The notes under the pieces are model-generated. The model was not told the origin of the DNA. It saw only the letters and a list, made by a program, of their open reading frames with translations, and made no database searches. The translations under genes and the position numbers were made by a program. From Puniceicoccaceae bacterium (lineage in GTDB: Bacteria; Verrucomicrobiota; Verrucomicrobiia; Opitutales; Opitutaceae), in the NCBI GenBank assembly GCA_007695295.1, contig REEB01000117.1, positions 1 through 49,267 of the forward strand: 49,267 nt of DNA, in the 5' to 3' direction. How positions within the stretch are numbered: the stretch's first letter is position 1; the number at the start of each line of letters is the position of its first letter. Positions 1-7,190 of this stretch are shown piece after piece.

Positions 1-2
1 CC

Positions 3-2348
3 CCCGGGCTGGTCCTCAACGACCTCGAATACTTGGAAATGCCCGGACTCAACGTCATGCTCGCGCACGACTACTACCCGGAGAGCCACCAAGGTGGCGT
101 CGGGATCATCCAGAACGGACTGCGGGTGGCGACGAACGGCGACCTCCGCCTCGACCGCACCCCGGGGCAGTGGTCGCCGGTGCCCAAGCCCGGCACCCGG
201 GAAGTTGACCGCGCCACCGGCGAGATCCGGGTGCGGATGGCCTATCCTGATCCGGAGAAAAACCGGCGCGGATTCAACCCGATCGATTATCCCGACCTCG
301 ACTTTGCCTACACCATCCGGGTGCGGCCGGAAGGCGCGGCCGTGCGCATCCGGGTCGATCTGGAAACGCCCCTGCCGGCGGAGTGGGGTGGGCGGGTCGG
401 CTTCATCCTGGAGCTGTTTCCCGGCTACCTCTTCGGCAAAACCTTTCTCATGGACGGGGCCGCGGGACTGTTTCCCCGCCAAGCCAACGGCCCCGGCCGT
501 CTCGATGCCGAAGGGCATTACCAGATCGAGCCGCTCGCCACCGGCCGGAAGCTGGTGGTGGCCCCGGAGAGCGAACGGCAGCGGATGGTGATCGAAGATC
601 ACACCGGTGGCGGGCTGGAGCTGATCGACGGCCGCGGCCAGCACGACAACGGCTGGTTCATCGTGCGCACCCCCGTGGCCGCGGGGGTGACGAAGGGGGC
701 GGTTGACTGGCTGGTGCAGCCCCACGCCATCCCGGATTGGCGATCGGCGCCGGTGGTGCAGGTTTCGCAGGTTGGCTATCATCCGCGCCAGCCGAAGTAT
801 GCCATCGTGGAGCTGGACGCCGCGGACCCGGAGCGGCATCCGGTGGAAGTGCGGCGGGTGGACGAGGACGGAGTCTGGCACACCGCGGTGGAGGCATCGC
901 CGCCGGAGTGGGGCCGCTTCCTACGCTACCGCTACCTGCGGCTGGACTTTTCCGAAGTGGCCGAGCCCGGGGTTTACCGGGTGCGCTACGGGCGCGTGGA
1001 GTCGGCGCCGTTCCGGATTGGCGCGGATGTCTTCCGCCGGCATGTCTGGCAGCCCACCCTGGAAACCTTTCTGCCCGTACAGATGTGCCACCTGCGGATC
1101 AACGACCGCTACCGTGTGTGGCACGGCGCCTGCCACCGGGCGACGGCGCGAATGGCGCCGGTCAACTTCAACCACATCGACGGTTATCTGCAGGGGCCGG
1201 AAACGCTCTGCCGGTTTCAGCCGGATGAAGAAATTCCCGGCATCGAAAAGGGTGGCTGGCATGATGCCGGCGACCATGACCTGCGGGTGGAATCGCAGAC
1301 CGCCACCATCCACGGCCTTGCCCTCGCCTACGAAGAGTTCGGCCTCGATTACGACAATACCACCGTCGACCAGAGCCGCGGCGTGGTGGAACTGCACCGG
1401 CCCGACGGGGAGCCGGACGCGCTCCAGCAGGTCGAGCATGGAGTTTTGTCGGTGGTGGGCGGATACAAAATCCTCGGGCGACTCTATCGCGGGCTGATCG
1501 GCCCGGAACTGCGCGATTACGTGCTGCTCGGTGACCCGGTGCACGAGGAGCGGCCGCGCTGGGTGTTCACAGAGGATAATCCGCGCCGCGAACTGGCCGC
1601 GGCGGCGGGGATCGCGGCGGCAGCCCGGGTGCTGCGGGGTTTTCGGGATGGGTTGGCCGCGGATTGCCTCGGAGCCGCGGTGGAGCTGTGGGAGCGCACC
1701 CGGGTGGAGCGGCCGGGCGAACGGGTGGCCCTGGATGTGGAGCTTTTCCTGACCACCGGAGAGGGCCGTTTTGCGGATTCCCTCCGGGATCGGCGCGAGG
1801 CGATCGTGGCGGGTTTTGACCGCCACGGCTGGATCGTGGGCCGGGCGCTGGAGGCGCTGAAGGACGTGGACTTCGCGGAGGCGATGGAGGAGGCGGCCCG
1901 CCGGCACCGGGCCGAGGTCGACCGCCTGGAGGCCAAGACCCCCTACGGCGTGCCTTATGAGCCGAACATCTGGGGGGCGGGGTGGGGCATCCAGAACTTC
2001 GGCATGCGCCAGTATTTCCTCCACCGGACCTTTCCGGAGATTTTCCCGGCCCGGTTTTTTCTCCACGCCCTCAACTTTATCCTGGGTTGTCATCCAGGAG
2101 TGAATACAGCCTCCTTTGTCTCCGGGGTCGGGTCGGAGTCGCTCGAAGTCGCCTACGGCTTCAACCGGGCCGACTGGTCCTACATCCCCGGCGGGAGCGC
2201 CTCCGGCACCGCCCTCATCCGGCCGGACTTTCCCGAACTGCTGACGTGGCCGTTCCTCTGGCAGCAGACCGAGTACGTGCTCGGCGGAGGCACCACCGAC
2301 TACCTCATCCTCGCGCTCGCCGCCGACCGGATCTTCAATCCGGACTGA
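3..2348 (+). CDS. Glycoside hydrolase family 9 protein (5' end missing)
   Basis: Probable endoglucanase or exo-glucosidase of family GH9, acting on beta-glucans. The frame is open to the left edge (reading ...LNDLEYLEMPGLNVML), so the true start lies outside. Counting from a TTG at 33, residues 1-240 form an N-terminal beta-rich domain, residues about 245-335 look like the CelD_N immunoglobulin-like domain (VSQVGYHPRQPKYAIVEL), and the rest is the (alpha/alpha)6 catalytic domain. The GH9 motif GGWHDAGDHD gives the Asp pair D411/D414 that positions the water. LGCHPGVNTASFVSGVG matches the family's His-containing substrate loop, and E747 in TEYVLGGGTTDYL is the likely acid. The only downstream neighbour on this strand is the dehydrogenase 41 bases later. 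Substrate cannot be decided from sequence alone. Confidence 0.85.
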   Translation, partial: PGLVLNDLEYLEMPGLNVMLAHDYYPESHQGGVGIIQNGLRVATNGDLRLDRTPGQWSPVPKPGTREVDRATGEIRVRMAYPDPEKNRRGFNPIDYPDLDFAYTIRVRPEGAAVRIRVDLETPLPAEWGGRVGFILELFPGYLFGKTFLMDGAAGLFPRQANGPGRLDAEGHYQIEPLATGRKLVVAPESERQRMVIEDHTGGGLELIDGRGQHDNGWFIVRTPVAAGVTKGAVDWLVQPHAIPDWRSAPVVQVSQVGYHPRQPKYAIVELDAADPERHPVEVRRVDEDGVWHTAVEASPPEWGRFLRYRYLRLDFSEVAEPGVYRVRYGRVESAPFRIGADVFRRHVWQPTLETFLPVQMCHLRINDRYRVWHGACHRATARMAPVNFNHIDGYLQGPETLCRFQPDEEIPGIEKGGWHDAGDHDLRVESQTATIHGLALAYEEFGLDYDNTTVDQSRGVVELHRPDGEPDALQQVEHGVLSVVGGYKILGRLYRGLIGPELRDYVLLGDPVHEERPRWVFTEDNPRRELAAAAGIAAAARVLRGFRDGLAADCLGAAVELWERTRVERPGERVALDVELFLTTGEGRFADSLRDRREAIVAGFDRHGWIVGRALEALKDVDFAEAMEEAARRHRAEVDRLEAKTPYGVPYEPNIWGAGWGIQNFGMRQYFLHRTFPEIFPARFFLHALNFILGCHPGVNTASFVSGVGSESLEVAYGFNRADWSYIPGGSASGTALIRPDFPELLTWPFLWQQTEYVLGGGTTDYLILALAADRIFNPD

Positions 2349-2354
2349 GTGAGG

Positions 2355-2389
2355 CCCATTCTTTTAGTATCCAATTTATAAATACAAAC
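2355..2389 (+). promoter_or_regulatory. AT-rich leader, possible promoter
   Basis: The 35 bases between the GH9 stop and the dehydrogenase start are strikingly AT-rich against a GC-rich background. They include TAGTAT (2365-2370) and TATAAA (2377-2382), either of which could act as a -10 element. No matching -35 is visible and there is no Shine-Dalgarno. The next gene may therefore have its own promoter. Confidence 0.3.
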
Positions 2390-3391
2390 ATGCAACGAAC
2401 CGTCCTTGAATTCACCGGCGCCCGCGAGCTTCGCTGGACCGAAGAGCCCATCCCCTCGCTTCAACCCGGCGAGGTTCTTGTACGCACCACCCGCACACTC
2501 ATCAGCACCGGGACGGAGAGCATCTGTTATACCCGCAACTTCGCCCCCGGCACCCACTTCGACAACTGGGTGCGCTACCCTTTCCGTTCCGGGTACCTGC
2601 AGGCCGGGGTGGTCGAGGCGGTTGGCGATGGCGTCGAAAGTCTGGCAGTCGGCGATCGGGTGGCGACCCGCGGCGGCCATGCCAGCCATGTGGTTTGCCC
2701 GGCGCTGCGGGCCTGGAAGATCCCGGAGGGGGTGAGCGATGAAGCCGCCGCCTGGACCGGCTTGGGAAAAATCACCCAGGTCGGCATAAGAGCCGCCGAG
2801 CACCGGCTCGGCGACGCCGTGGTCGTGATCGGCCTCGGGTTGCTCGGCCAGTTGGTGGTCCAGTATGCGGTCCTCGGCGGAGCACGGCTGGTGGTGGCGG
2901 TCGATCCCGCGCCGGAGCGGCTGGAGTGGATCCGTTCGCCCCGGGTGACGAAGCTCGCCCTGGGCGTCGATGAGGCCGCGGCCGAAATCGCCGCTCTCAC
3001 CGCCGGCCGCATGGCCGACGTCGTGTATGACGTTACCGGCCACCATGCGGTCTTCGCGAAAGCATTGCCGCTGGCGCGCGACTTCGGCACCGTCGTGGTA
3101 CTCGGCGACACGGGGCAGCCCCACCTCCAGACCCTTTCCCCGGATGTGATCCGTCGGGGACTCCGAATCGTTGGCGCCCACGACAACCATGCGCCCCAGC
3201 AGGAAATCAACCCCGGCATCTGGACGGACCGCCGGATGTGCGAGCTGTTTCTCCACTACTTGGCGACCGGGCAGATCGAGGTGGAGCCACTCATCACCCA
3301 CCGGGTCCCACCCGCCCGGGCGAAGGAGATTTTCGACTACCTCCAGACCGACCGGGAGAAGGTCATGGGGGTGGTTTTCGAGTGGTCGTGA
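2390..3391 (+). CDS. Zinc-type medium-chain dehydrogenase (MDR family)
   Basis: NAD(P)-dependent oxidoreductase of the medium-chain dehydrogenase superfamily, 333 residues, cytoplasmic. The N-terminal GroES-like domain starts MQRTVLEFTGARELRW. The nucleotide-binding Rossmann fold is marked by VVVIGLGLLGQLVVQYAVLGG, followed by the acidic end of beta-2 (VVAVDPAPERL). In place of the usual GxCxTDxH zinc site there is LISTGTESICY, as in the subgroup related to bacteriochlorophyllide/threonine-type dehydrogenases, so catalytic zinc binding is doubtful. The ATG at 2390 fits the family N-terminus; the longer frame upstream only overlaps the GH9 gene. Substrate unknown; an oxidation of a sugar or polyol fits the neighbourhood but is inference. 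Confidence 0.85.
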   Translation: MQRTVLEFTGARELRWTEEPIPSLQPGEVLVRTTRTLISTGTESICYTRNFAPGTHFDNWVRYPFRSGYLQAGVVEAVGDGVESLAVGDRVATRGGHASHVVCPALRAWKIPEGVSDEAAAWTGLGKITQVGIRAAEHRLGDAVVVIGLGLLGQLVVQYAVLGGARLVVAVDPAPERLEWIRSPRVTKLALGVDEAAAEIAALTAGRMADVVYDVTGHHAVFAKALPLARDFGTVVVLGDTGQPHLQTLSPDVIRRGLRIVGAHDNHAPQQEINPGIWTDRRMCELFLHYLATGQIEVEPLITHRVPPARAKEIFDYLQTDREKVMGVVFEWS

Positions 3392-3392
3392 G

Positions 3393-3419
3393 AAAAAAAG
3401 GCGGCCGCTGCGGCCGCCT
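3393..3419 (-). terminator. Rho-independent terminator for the TlpA-like gene
   Basis: A perfect inverted repeat (AGGCGGCCGC, one central base, GCGGCCGCCT; 3399-3419) lies between two convergent genes. Read on the minus strand, the hairpin is followed directly by seven T residues (3393-3399), the classic intrinsic-terminator form. On the plus strand the hairpin has no T tract but could still slow read-through from the dehydrogenase. Confidence 0.85.
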
Positions 3420-3442
3420 GAATGAAAACTTGGTGGAAAAGC

Positions 3443-4642
3443 TCAGCTCCCGGGTGAGCCTCGGCGCGGGGGTGAAAGGGGCATAGGAGCTTCGCGGACC
3501 GGGCGCTCTTCGCGGATAGGCTCCTCGGCCAGCAGCTCGGCAACCCGTCGCGAAACATCGTCACCGCGAAGGTTGGTAAAGCGGGGCGTGCCGGTGCGGT
3601 CGAGTAGCACGGTGGCGGGGATGGCGCTGATGTTGTTCATCACCGCCGCCTCGGCCTGCCAGCCGCGGCCATCGTAAATCTGCGGCCAGTCCATTTCATA
3701 TTGCTGCATGACCTGCCGGATGCGGTCGTGGGCGTTGGCGCGATCGAGGGAAACACCGAGCACCTCGAAGCCTTGGTCCCGGTATTTCTGGTGGGCGGCC
3801 ACCACATGCGGCATCTCGGCGAGGCAGGGGGCGCACCACGTGGCCCAGAAGTCGATCAGGAGCACCTTGCCCTGAAAGTCGCTGACCGCGATCGTTTCAC
3901 CATCCAGGCCCGGACCTTCGAAGGTAACAAAGGGGATGCGCGAGGTGCCGTCGGCCATGGTGCCGCTTTGGCCGGGTTCGCCGTAAATATAGCGCATCAA
4001 ATTCTGGCGGGCGGCGGCGTCGAGCCGCGGATCGGTCATGGCCCGGGCGAGCAGTTGGTGAAAGACGGCGGCCGCGCCGGGGGCGTCCCGGGTGGCCAGC
4101 TCATGGCCGTAGTAGGTGTAAATCGAATACGGATTGGAGCTGTGGTCGGCGGCGATGGGGATGGCCTTGGCGAGTAGCTCAAAATCCTCCGCGCGCAAGG
4201 CCTCACCGGCGACGAGGGGGAAAATCCGTTCGCCGAAAAAGCCGATTACAGCCGGATTGGCGGCATGAGCGGTGACACCGCCATGCTCTTGGATATGCTC
4301 GGCGGCCCACCGCACCGCCTCGACCCGACCCTCGGAGCCTCCGAGAAAGTAACGGGGGGCGGCGGCCAGGTACGCCTTTTCCCCGAGGTCGATCCCGCTG
4401 GCCTCGTATTTTTCCCACCAGGCGGCGATGGCGGCCCGGCGCTGACGGGCGATCTCGGGGCTGGCCCGCAGATCGACGCCCTCGGGGATGGCGAGGGCCG
4501 TCATCAACTCTTCAACGGCGGCTTCAGGGGTCCAATCCGCTGCGGAGGCCGGGACGGCCAGCAGAAGGCAGGAGAAGCTCACGAGGAGGCACGGGAGCCG
4601 GCGGGCGGGCCGCGATGGGGCGGTGGCACGTGGTTCGGTCAT
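3443..4642 (-). CDS. Exported TlpA/ResA-like thioredoxin-fold protein
   Basis: Periplasmic thiol-disulfide oxidoreductase, 399 residues. The start at 4642 (MTEPRATAPSRPARRLPC) gives a signal peptide with hydrophobic core LLVSFSCLLLAVPASA. Residues about 35-225 are an alpha-helical region I do not recognise. The C-terminal third is an AhpC/TSA-Redoxin domain: VLLIDFWATWCAPCLAEMP with active-site cysteines C270 and C273, and IPATVLLDRTG carrying the cis-proline. The last 40 residues are Pro/Arg-rich and probably disordered. It is divergent from mraZ and convergent with the dehydrogenase, so it is likely a single-gene unit ending at the strong terminator next to it. A role in reducing exported apocytochromes or other thiol proteins is family-based inference. 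No Shine-Dalgarno is visible. Confidence 0.85.
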   Translation of the reverse strand: MTEPRATAPSRPARRLPCLLVSFSCLLLAVPASAADWTPEAAVEELMTALAIPEGVDLRASPEIARQRRAAIAAWWEKYEASGIDLGEKAYLAAAPRYFLGGSEGRVEAVRWAAEHIQEHGGVTAHAANPAVIGFFGERIFPLVAGEALRAEDFELLAKAIPIAADHSSNPYSIYTYYGHELATRDAPGAAAVFHQLLARAMTDPRLDAAARQNLMRYIYGEPGQSGTMADGTSRIPFVTFEGPGLDGETIAVSDFQGKVLLIDFWATWCAPCLAEMPHVVAAHQKYRDQGFEVLGVSLDRANAHDRIRQVMQQYEMDWPQIYDGRGWQAEAAVMNNISAIPATVLLDRTGTPRFTNLRGDDVSRRVAELLAEEPIREERPVREAPMPLSPPRRGSPGS

Positions 4643-4693
4643 AGGGAAACAGGGTAGTCCCGGGCGAGCCGGACGCAAGCGACCATGTTTAGT

Positions 4694-4719
4694 CCGGTGG
4701 GCCTAAGTGGGGCCACCGG
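4694..4719 (+). promoter_or_regulatory. Hairpin containing two TGGG repeats upstream of mraZ
   Basis: CCGGTGG (4694-4700) and CCACCGG (4713-4719) can pair as a 7-bp stem. The same stretch holds TGGGC at 4698 and TGGGG at 4708, exactly 10 bases apart, the spacing of MraZ boxes. Whether it acts as an RNA hairpin or an extra MraZ half-site is open; it lies about 160 bases before the mraZ start. Confidence 0.3.
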
Positions 4720-4756
4720 GAGTCCGGCATCTGTCAAGAGCGTGTAAAAAGCGGTT

Positions 4757-4776
4757 TGTGGATAACCTGTGGACAA
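4757..4776 (+). promoter_or_regulatory. Two tandem DnaA-box-like sites upstream of mraZ
   Basis: TGTGGATAA (4757-4765) is the exact complement of the consensus DnaA box TTATCCACA. TGTGGACAA (4768-4776) is the same box with one change. They lie in the same orientation 11 bases apart, one helical turn, about 100 bases before mraZ. No dnaA, dnaN or AT-rich unwinding region is present, so a regulatory role seems more likely than a replication origin. Confidence 0.55.
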
Positions 4777-4810
4777 GATTTCGGGCCAAAGGCGGCCTCA
4801 AAACCTTGAC

Positions 4811-4850
4811 TGGTGGGGCAAAGTGTCATGAAGTGGGGCATTGTGGGGCG
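4811..4850 (+). promoter_or_regulatory. Candidate MraZ operator: four 10-bp direct repeats
   Basis: Four consecutive decamers align: TGGTGGGGCA, AAGTGTCATG, AAGTGGGGCA and TTGTGGGGCG, giving TGGGG at 4814, 4834 and 4844 and a degenerate unit at 4824. Escherichia coli MraZ binds TGGGN repeats separated by 5 bases (10-base period) in its own promoter, which is the pattern seen here. A TTGACT (4806-4811) could be a -35, but no good -10 is visible and the repeats would overlap it, as expected for repression. The last unit ends 20 bases before the mraZ start codon. Confidence 0.7.
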
Positions 4851-4870
4851 GATTGCTACCCCCCTCTGTC

Positions 4871-5323
4871 ATGACCACCCAGGCAAAACCGTTTTTCGTC
4901 GGCTCGTACCGGCACAACCTCGACGCCAAGAATCGGCTCACGATTCCGTCGAAGTGGCGGTTTGCGGGGGACGAGGAGATGGATTCGCTGGGAATACCGC
5001 ATCCCGGAGGCTATATTTCGATTTTGCCGCCGGCGGAAGTGGAAAAGCTGTATGAGCGGGCCTCGGAGAAGGCACTGAGCGACGACGAAGGCCAGGCGCT
5101 GCTTCAGAAGCTGTTTTCGCAGGCCCACCCGGTCCGTTGCGACAAGCAAGGCCGGATCAATCTTTCCGAAACGCTGCTGGCTCATGCCGGCATTGAGCGT
5201 GAGACGGTGCTGGTGGGCACGATGAACAAATTCGCCATCTACAGTCCCGAGCGCTGGGCGCCGGTTGATCCGGCGGCCAGCGGGGAAAACCTCGGTTCGC
5301 TGATGAAGAAAGTCGGTCTCTGA
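4871..5323 (+). CDS. mraZ: Transcriptional regulator / dcw cluster protein MraZ
   Basis: DNA-binding AbrB-fold regulator of the division and cell-wall cluster, 150 residues, usual length for the family. It contains two SpoVT/AbrB-like repeats: the first around DAKNRLTIPSKWR (residues 18-30), the second around DKQGRINLSETLL, then the family-typical VLVGTMNKFAIYSPERW. The ATG at 4871 is chosen because FVGSYRHNLDAKNRL then falls at the expected distance from the N-terminus; the longer GTG frame starting at 4841 would run through the operator repeats. First gene of the cluster and probably autoregulated through the TGGGG repeats just upstream. No Shine-Dalgarno is present. Confidence 0.93.
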   Translation: MTTQAKPFFVGSYRHNLDAKNRLTIPSKWRFAGDEEMDSLGIPHPGGYISILPPAEVEKLYERASEKALSDDEGQALLQKLFSQAHPVRCDKQGRINLSETLLAHAGIERETVLVGTMNKFAIYSPERWAPVDPAASGENLGSLMKKVGL

Positions 5324-5647
5324 TGCACACCGTCTATCAGCTGTTACTTATCCTGAGAAGCTGCCTGCTGCGGAGCCGGCGGCTGGCGGAGACCCGGCGG
5401 CACCGGCCCTTGGCGATCCGGGGCGCCGGCGAGTTCCACCTCATCGGGGTTTGCGGAACCTTGGGGCGGCCGCGCATCCGGCATTGCTCCCAGTGGGATC
5501 TGGAGCCGCGGCCCCGTTACCGTCCCGATCGATTTCTCTCGCCCGTGGTCCGTGCGGAAAACCGCCGCCACGCTTCCCATTCCAGTGGTGAAACCCCGAC
5601 CCGCCATGCCCACGGCCTGGATTAACCCGCTTGGGCTGCTTCCATTG
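5324..5647 (+). other. Unexplained 324-base gap between mraZ and rsmH
   Basis: This is the one large gap in an otherwise tightly packed cluster. A 100-codon frame (5323-5625) starts at an ATG sharing a base with the mraZ stop (TGATG), which would allow coupled translation. Its product is Arg-rich, begins [20 protein letters not shown] and matches nothing I recognise, so it may be chance. The stretch does not show the conserved cores of RNase P RNA or tmRNA, and I see no tRNA or strong terminator. It could be an mRNA leader for rsmH, an internal promoter region or a decayed gene. Confidence 0.3.
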
Positions 5648-6580
5648 ATGAGCCGCCACCTGCCCGTCCTGCTCGAGGAAGTGCTGGCCGCCCTCGCTCC
5701 GCGCGAAGGCGGGCACTATCTGGACTGCACCTTTGGCGGAGGCGGACACACCGCCGCGCTCCTCGAGCGCACCCCCGGTTCGCGGGTGACCGCCCTGGAC
5801 CGCGATCCCGCCGCCCGCGGGCGGGCCGCCGACGCGGCCGGGAAATTCCCCGGAAGACTGACCTTTGCGCCCCTGGACTTTCGTCGCCTCGGGGAGGCCG
5901 GGCCCGGTCCCTACGACGGCATCCTCTTCGATCTCGGGGTGTCTTCCTTCCAGCTCGATACCCCGGAGCGCGGGTTTTCCTTTCAGGCGGACGCTCCCCT
6001 GGACATGCGGATGGATCCGACCGTCGGTCAGTCGGCCGCCGACTGGCTGCGGCAGGCCAGCCGGGCGGACCTTGTCCGCGCCATCCGCGATTACGGTGAG
6101 GAACCGCGCTGGCGTCGGATCGTCGATGCCCTGCTCCAGGTCCGCGAGGCGCAACTGCCGGCAACCACCGGGGCCTTGGCCGAGCTGATCGAGCGGGTCA
6201 ACCCCCGGCGGCCCGGTCCCGCGGGTCGCCTGCATCCCGCGACGCGGACCTTCATGGGCTTGCGCATCGCGGTCAACGACGAGCTCGGTGCGCTCGAAGA
6301 TGCGCTTCCGCAGGCCATGGAGCGTCTCGCCCCCGGCGGGGTGCTGGCCGTGATCAGTTTTCATTCGTTGGAAGACCGCTTGGTGAAGCGCCGTTTCCGC
6401 GAGTGGGCCGGTCAACCCGTCGACCGTTCCGACGCCCGTCCCCGCCAGTCCGTCACCCCGGTGGCGGAGCTGCTATCCAACCGGCCGATCCGGCCGACCC
6501 CCGCCGAAGAGGCGTACAATCCGCGCAGCCGGTCCGCCCGGCTCCGCGCTCTGCGCAAACTCCCGAACCGATCCCGCTGA
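5648..6580 (+). CDS. rsmH: 16S rRNA (cytosine(1402)-N(4))-methyltransferase RsmH
   Basis: S-adenosylmethionine-dependent methyltransferase that modifies C1402 of 16S rRNA; old name mraW. 310 residues from the ATG at 5648 ([16 protein letters not shown]), which matches the family start HxPVLLxEV; in-frame ATG at 5606 would add an unconserved extension. SAM-binding motifs: [24 protein letters not shown], and [15 protein letters not shown]. The family C-terminal signatures follow: [15 protein letters not shown] and [20 protein letters not shown], then an Arg-rich tail [13 protein letters not shown]. Its stop overlaps the start of the next small ORF (TGATG). Confidence 0.95.
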   Translation: MSRHLPVLLEEVLAALAPREGGHYLDCTFGGGGHTAALLERTPGSRVTALDRDPAARGRAADAAGKFPGRLTFAPLDFRRLGEAGPGPYDGILFDLGVSSFQLDTPERGFSFQADAPLDMRMDPTVGQSAADWLRQASRADLVRAIRDYGEEPRWRRIVDALLQVREAQLPATTGALAELIERVNPRRPGPAGRLHPATRTFMGLRIAVNDELGALEDALPQAMERLAPGGVLAVISFHSLEDRLVKRRFREWAGQPVDRSDARPRQSVTPVAELLSNRPIRPTPAEEAYNPRSRSARLRALRKLPNRSR

Positions 6581-6759
6581 TGACTGCAACCGACCTACTC
6601 GATACCGTTCTCGACCGCCTGCTTCTGGATGAAGACCTCTACGCGAGTTTTCGCCGTGAAGCCGGACTCGATCCCGAAGAAACCGCCGCCGAGGTGGTGC
6701 CGTTCCCGGCCGAAGCCCCGGCGACCGAACCGGAGCTGCCCCTGCGGCAGGTCGTCTGA
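6580..6759 (+). CDS. Small acidic protein between rsmH and ftsL, unknown
   Basis: 59-residue frame starting [21 protein letters not shown] and ending ELPLRQVV. It overlaps rsmH by one base at its start and the ftsL-like gene by one base at its end (TGATG at both junctions), the coupling pattern of real genes in this cluster, which is the main reason to accept it. The product is strongly acidic (Asp/Glu-rich, with a Pro/Glu/Ala tail), has no signal peptide or membrane segment, and the first 30 residues could form one amphipathic helix. No known family recognised. It may act with FtsL or simply bridge translation; both are guesses. Confidence 0.6.
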   Translation: MTATDLLDTVLDRLLLDEDLYASFRREAGLDPEETAAEVVPFPAEAPATEPELPLRQVV

Positions 6760-7145
6760 TGATGGCCCGCGACCGCCAGACTCACCGCCTGCTCAACCGA
6801 ATCCTCGGCCTGTCACTGCTCGTTCTGCTTCTGGCCGGCGCCTCCGGCCTGGGCATCGTCTGGCTGCGCCAGCAGATCGGCGTCTCCGCCGCTGAAACCC
6901 AGCAAGCGCGGGCCTCGATCGAGGCGCTCGCCTGGAAGCTCCGCAGTGTTGAGGCCGAGATCGCGGCCTGCACCAAGTACGAGTTCCTGATGGCGCAAAA
7001 CCGTGCCTTTCAGCTCGGATTGGTCCCGCCAAAGGAGGACCAGATTGTCCGGGTGATGCCCGGGTTGGCCGAGCGCTTTGCCGACAAGCGGTATCAGGAC
7101 TACAACATTGTCTTTGTTTCTGCACCCGAGGAGGGGGCGCGCTGA
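6759..7145 (+). CDS. ftsL: FtsL-like bitopic division protein
   Basis: Predicted single-pass inner-membrane protein of 128 residues in the position where ftsL sits in dcw clusters (between rsmH and ftsI). A short basic cytoplasmic N-terminus (MARDRQTHRLLNR) is followed by one membrane segment (ILGLSLLVLLLAGASGLGIVWL, residues about 15-36) and a helical, probably coiled-coil region to about residue 72 (ETQQARASIEALAWKLRSVEAEIA). FtsL sequences are poorly conserved, so the name rests on topology, size and position. Two adjacent ATGs (6759, 6762) could serve. In the divisome it would pair with FtsQ and activate FtsW/FtsI. Confidence 0.65.
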   Translation: MMARDRQTHRLLNRILGLSLLVLLLAGASGLGIVWLRQQIGVSAAETQQARASIEALAWKLRSVEAEIAACTKYEFLMAQNRAFQLGLVPPKEDQIVRVMPGLAERFADKRYQDYNIVFVSAPEEGAR

Positions 7146-7190
7146 CCCGCCCTTTGCGGCCGTTGCCGGAAGCAGCAGCCTTTTCCTCCC

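Noticed and set aside
4757-4776. Replication origin suggested by the DnaA boxes
   Set aside because: Only two boxes, no AT-rich unwinding element and no dnaA/dnaN/gidA neighbours.
5324-5647. Possible RNase P RNA or tmRNA in the mraZ-rsmH gap
   Set aside because: None of the conserved cores of these RNAs could be seen on either strand.
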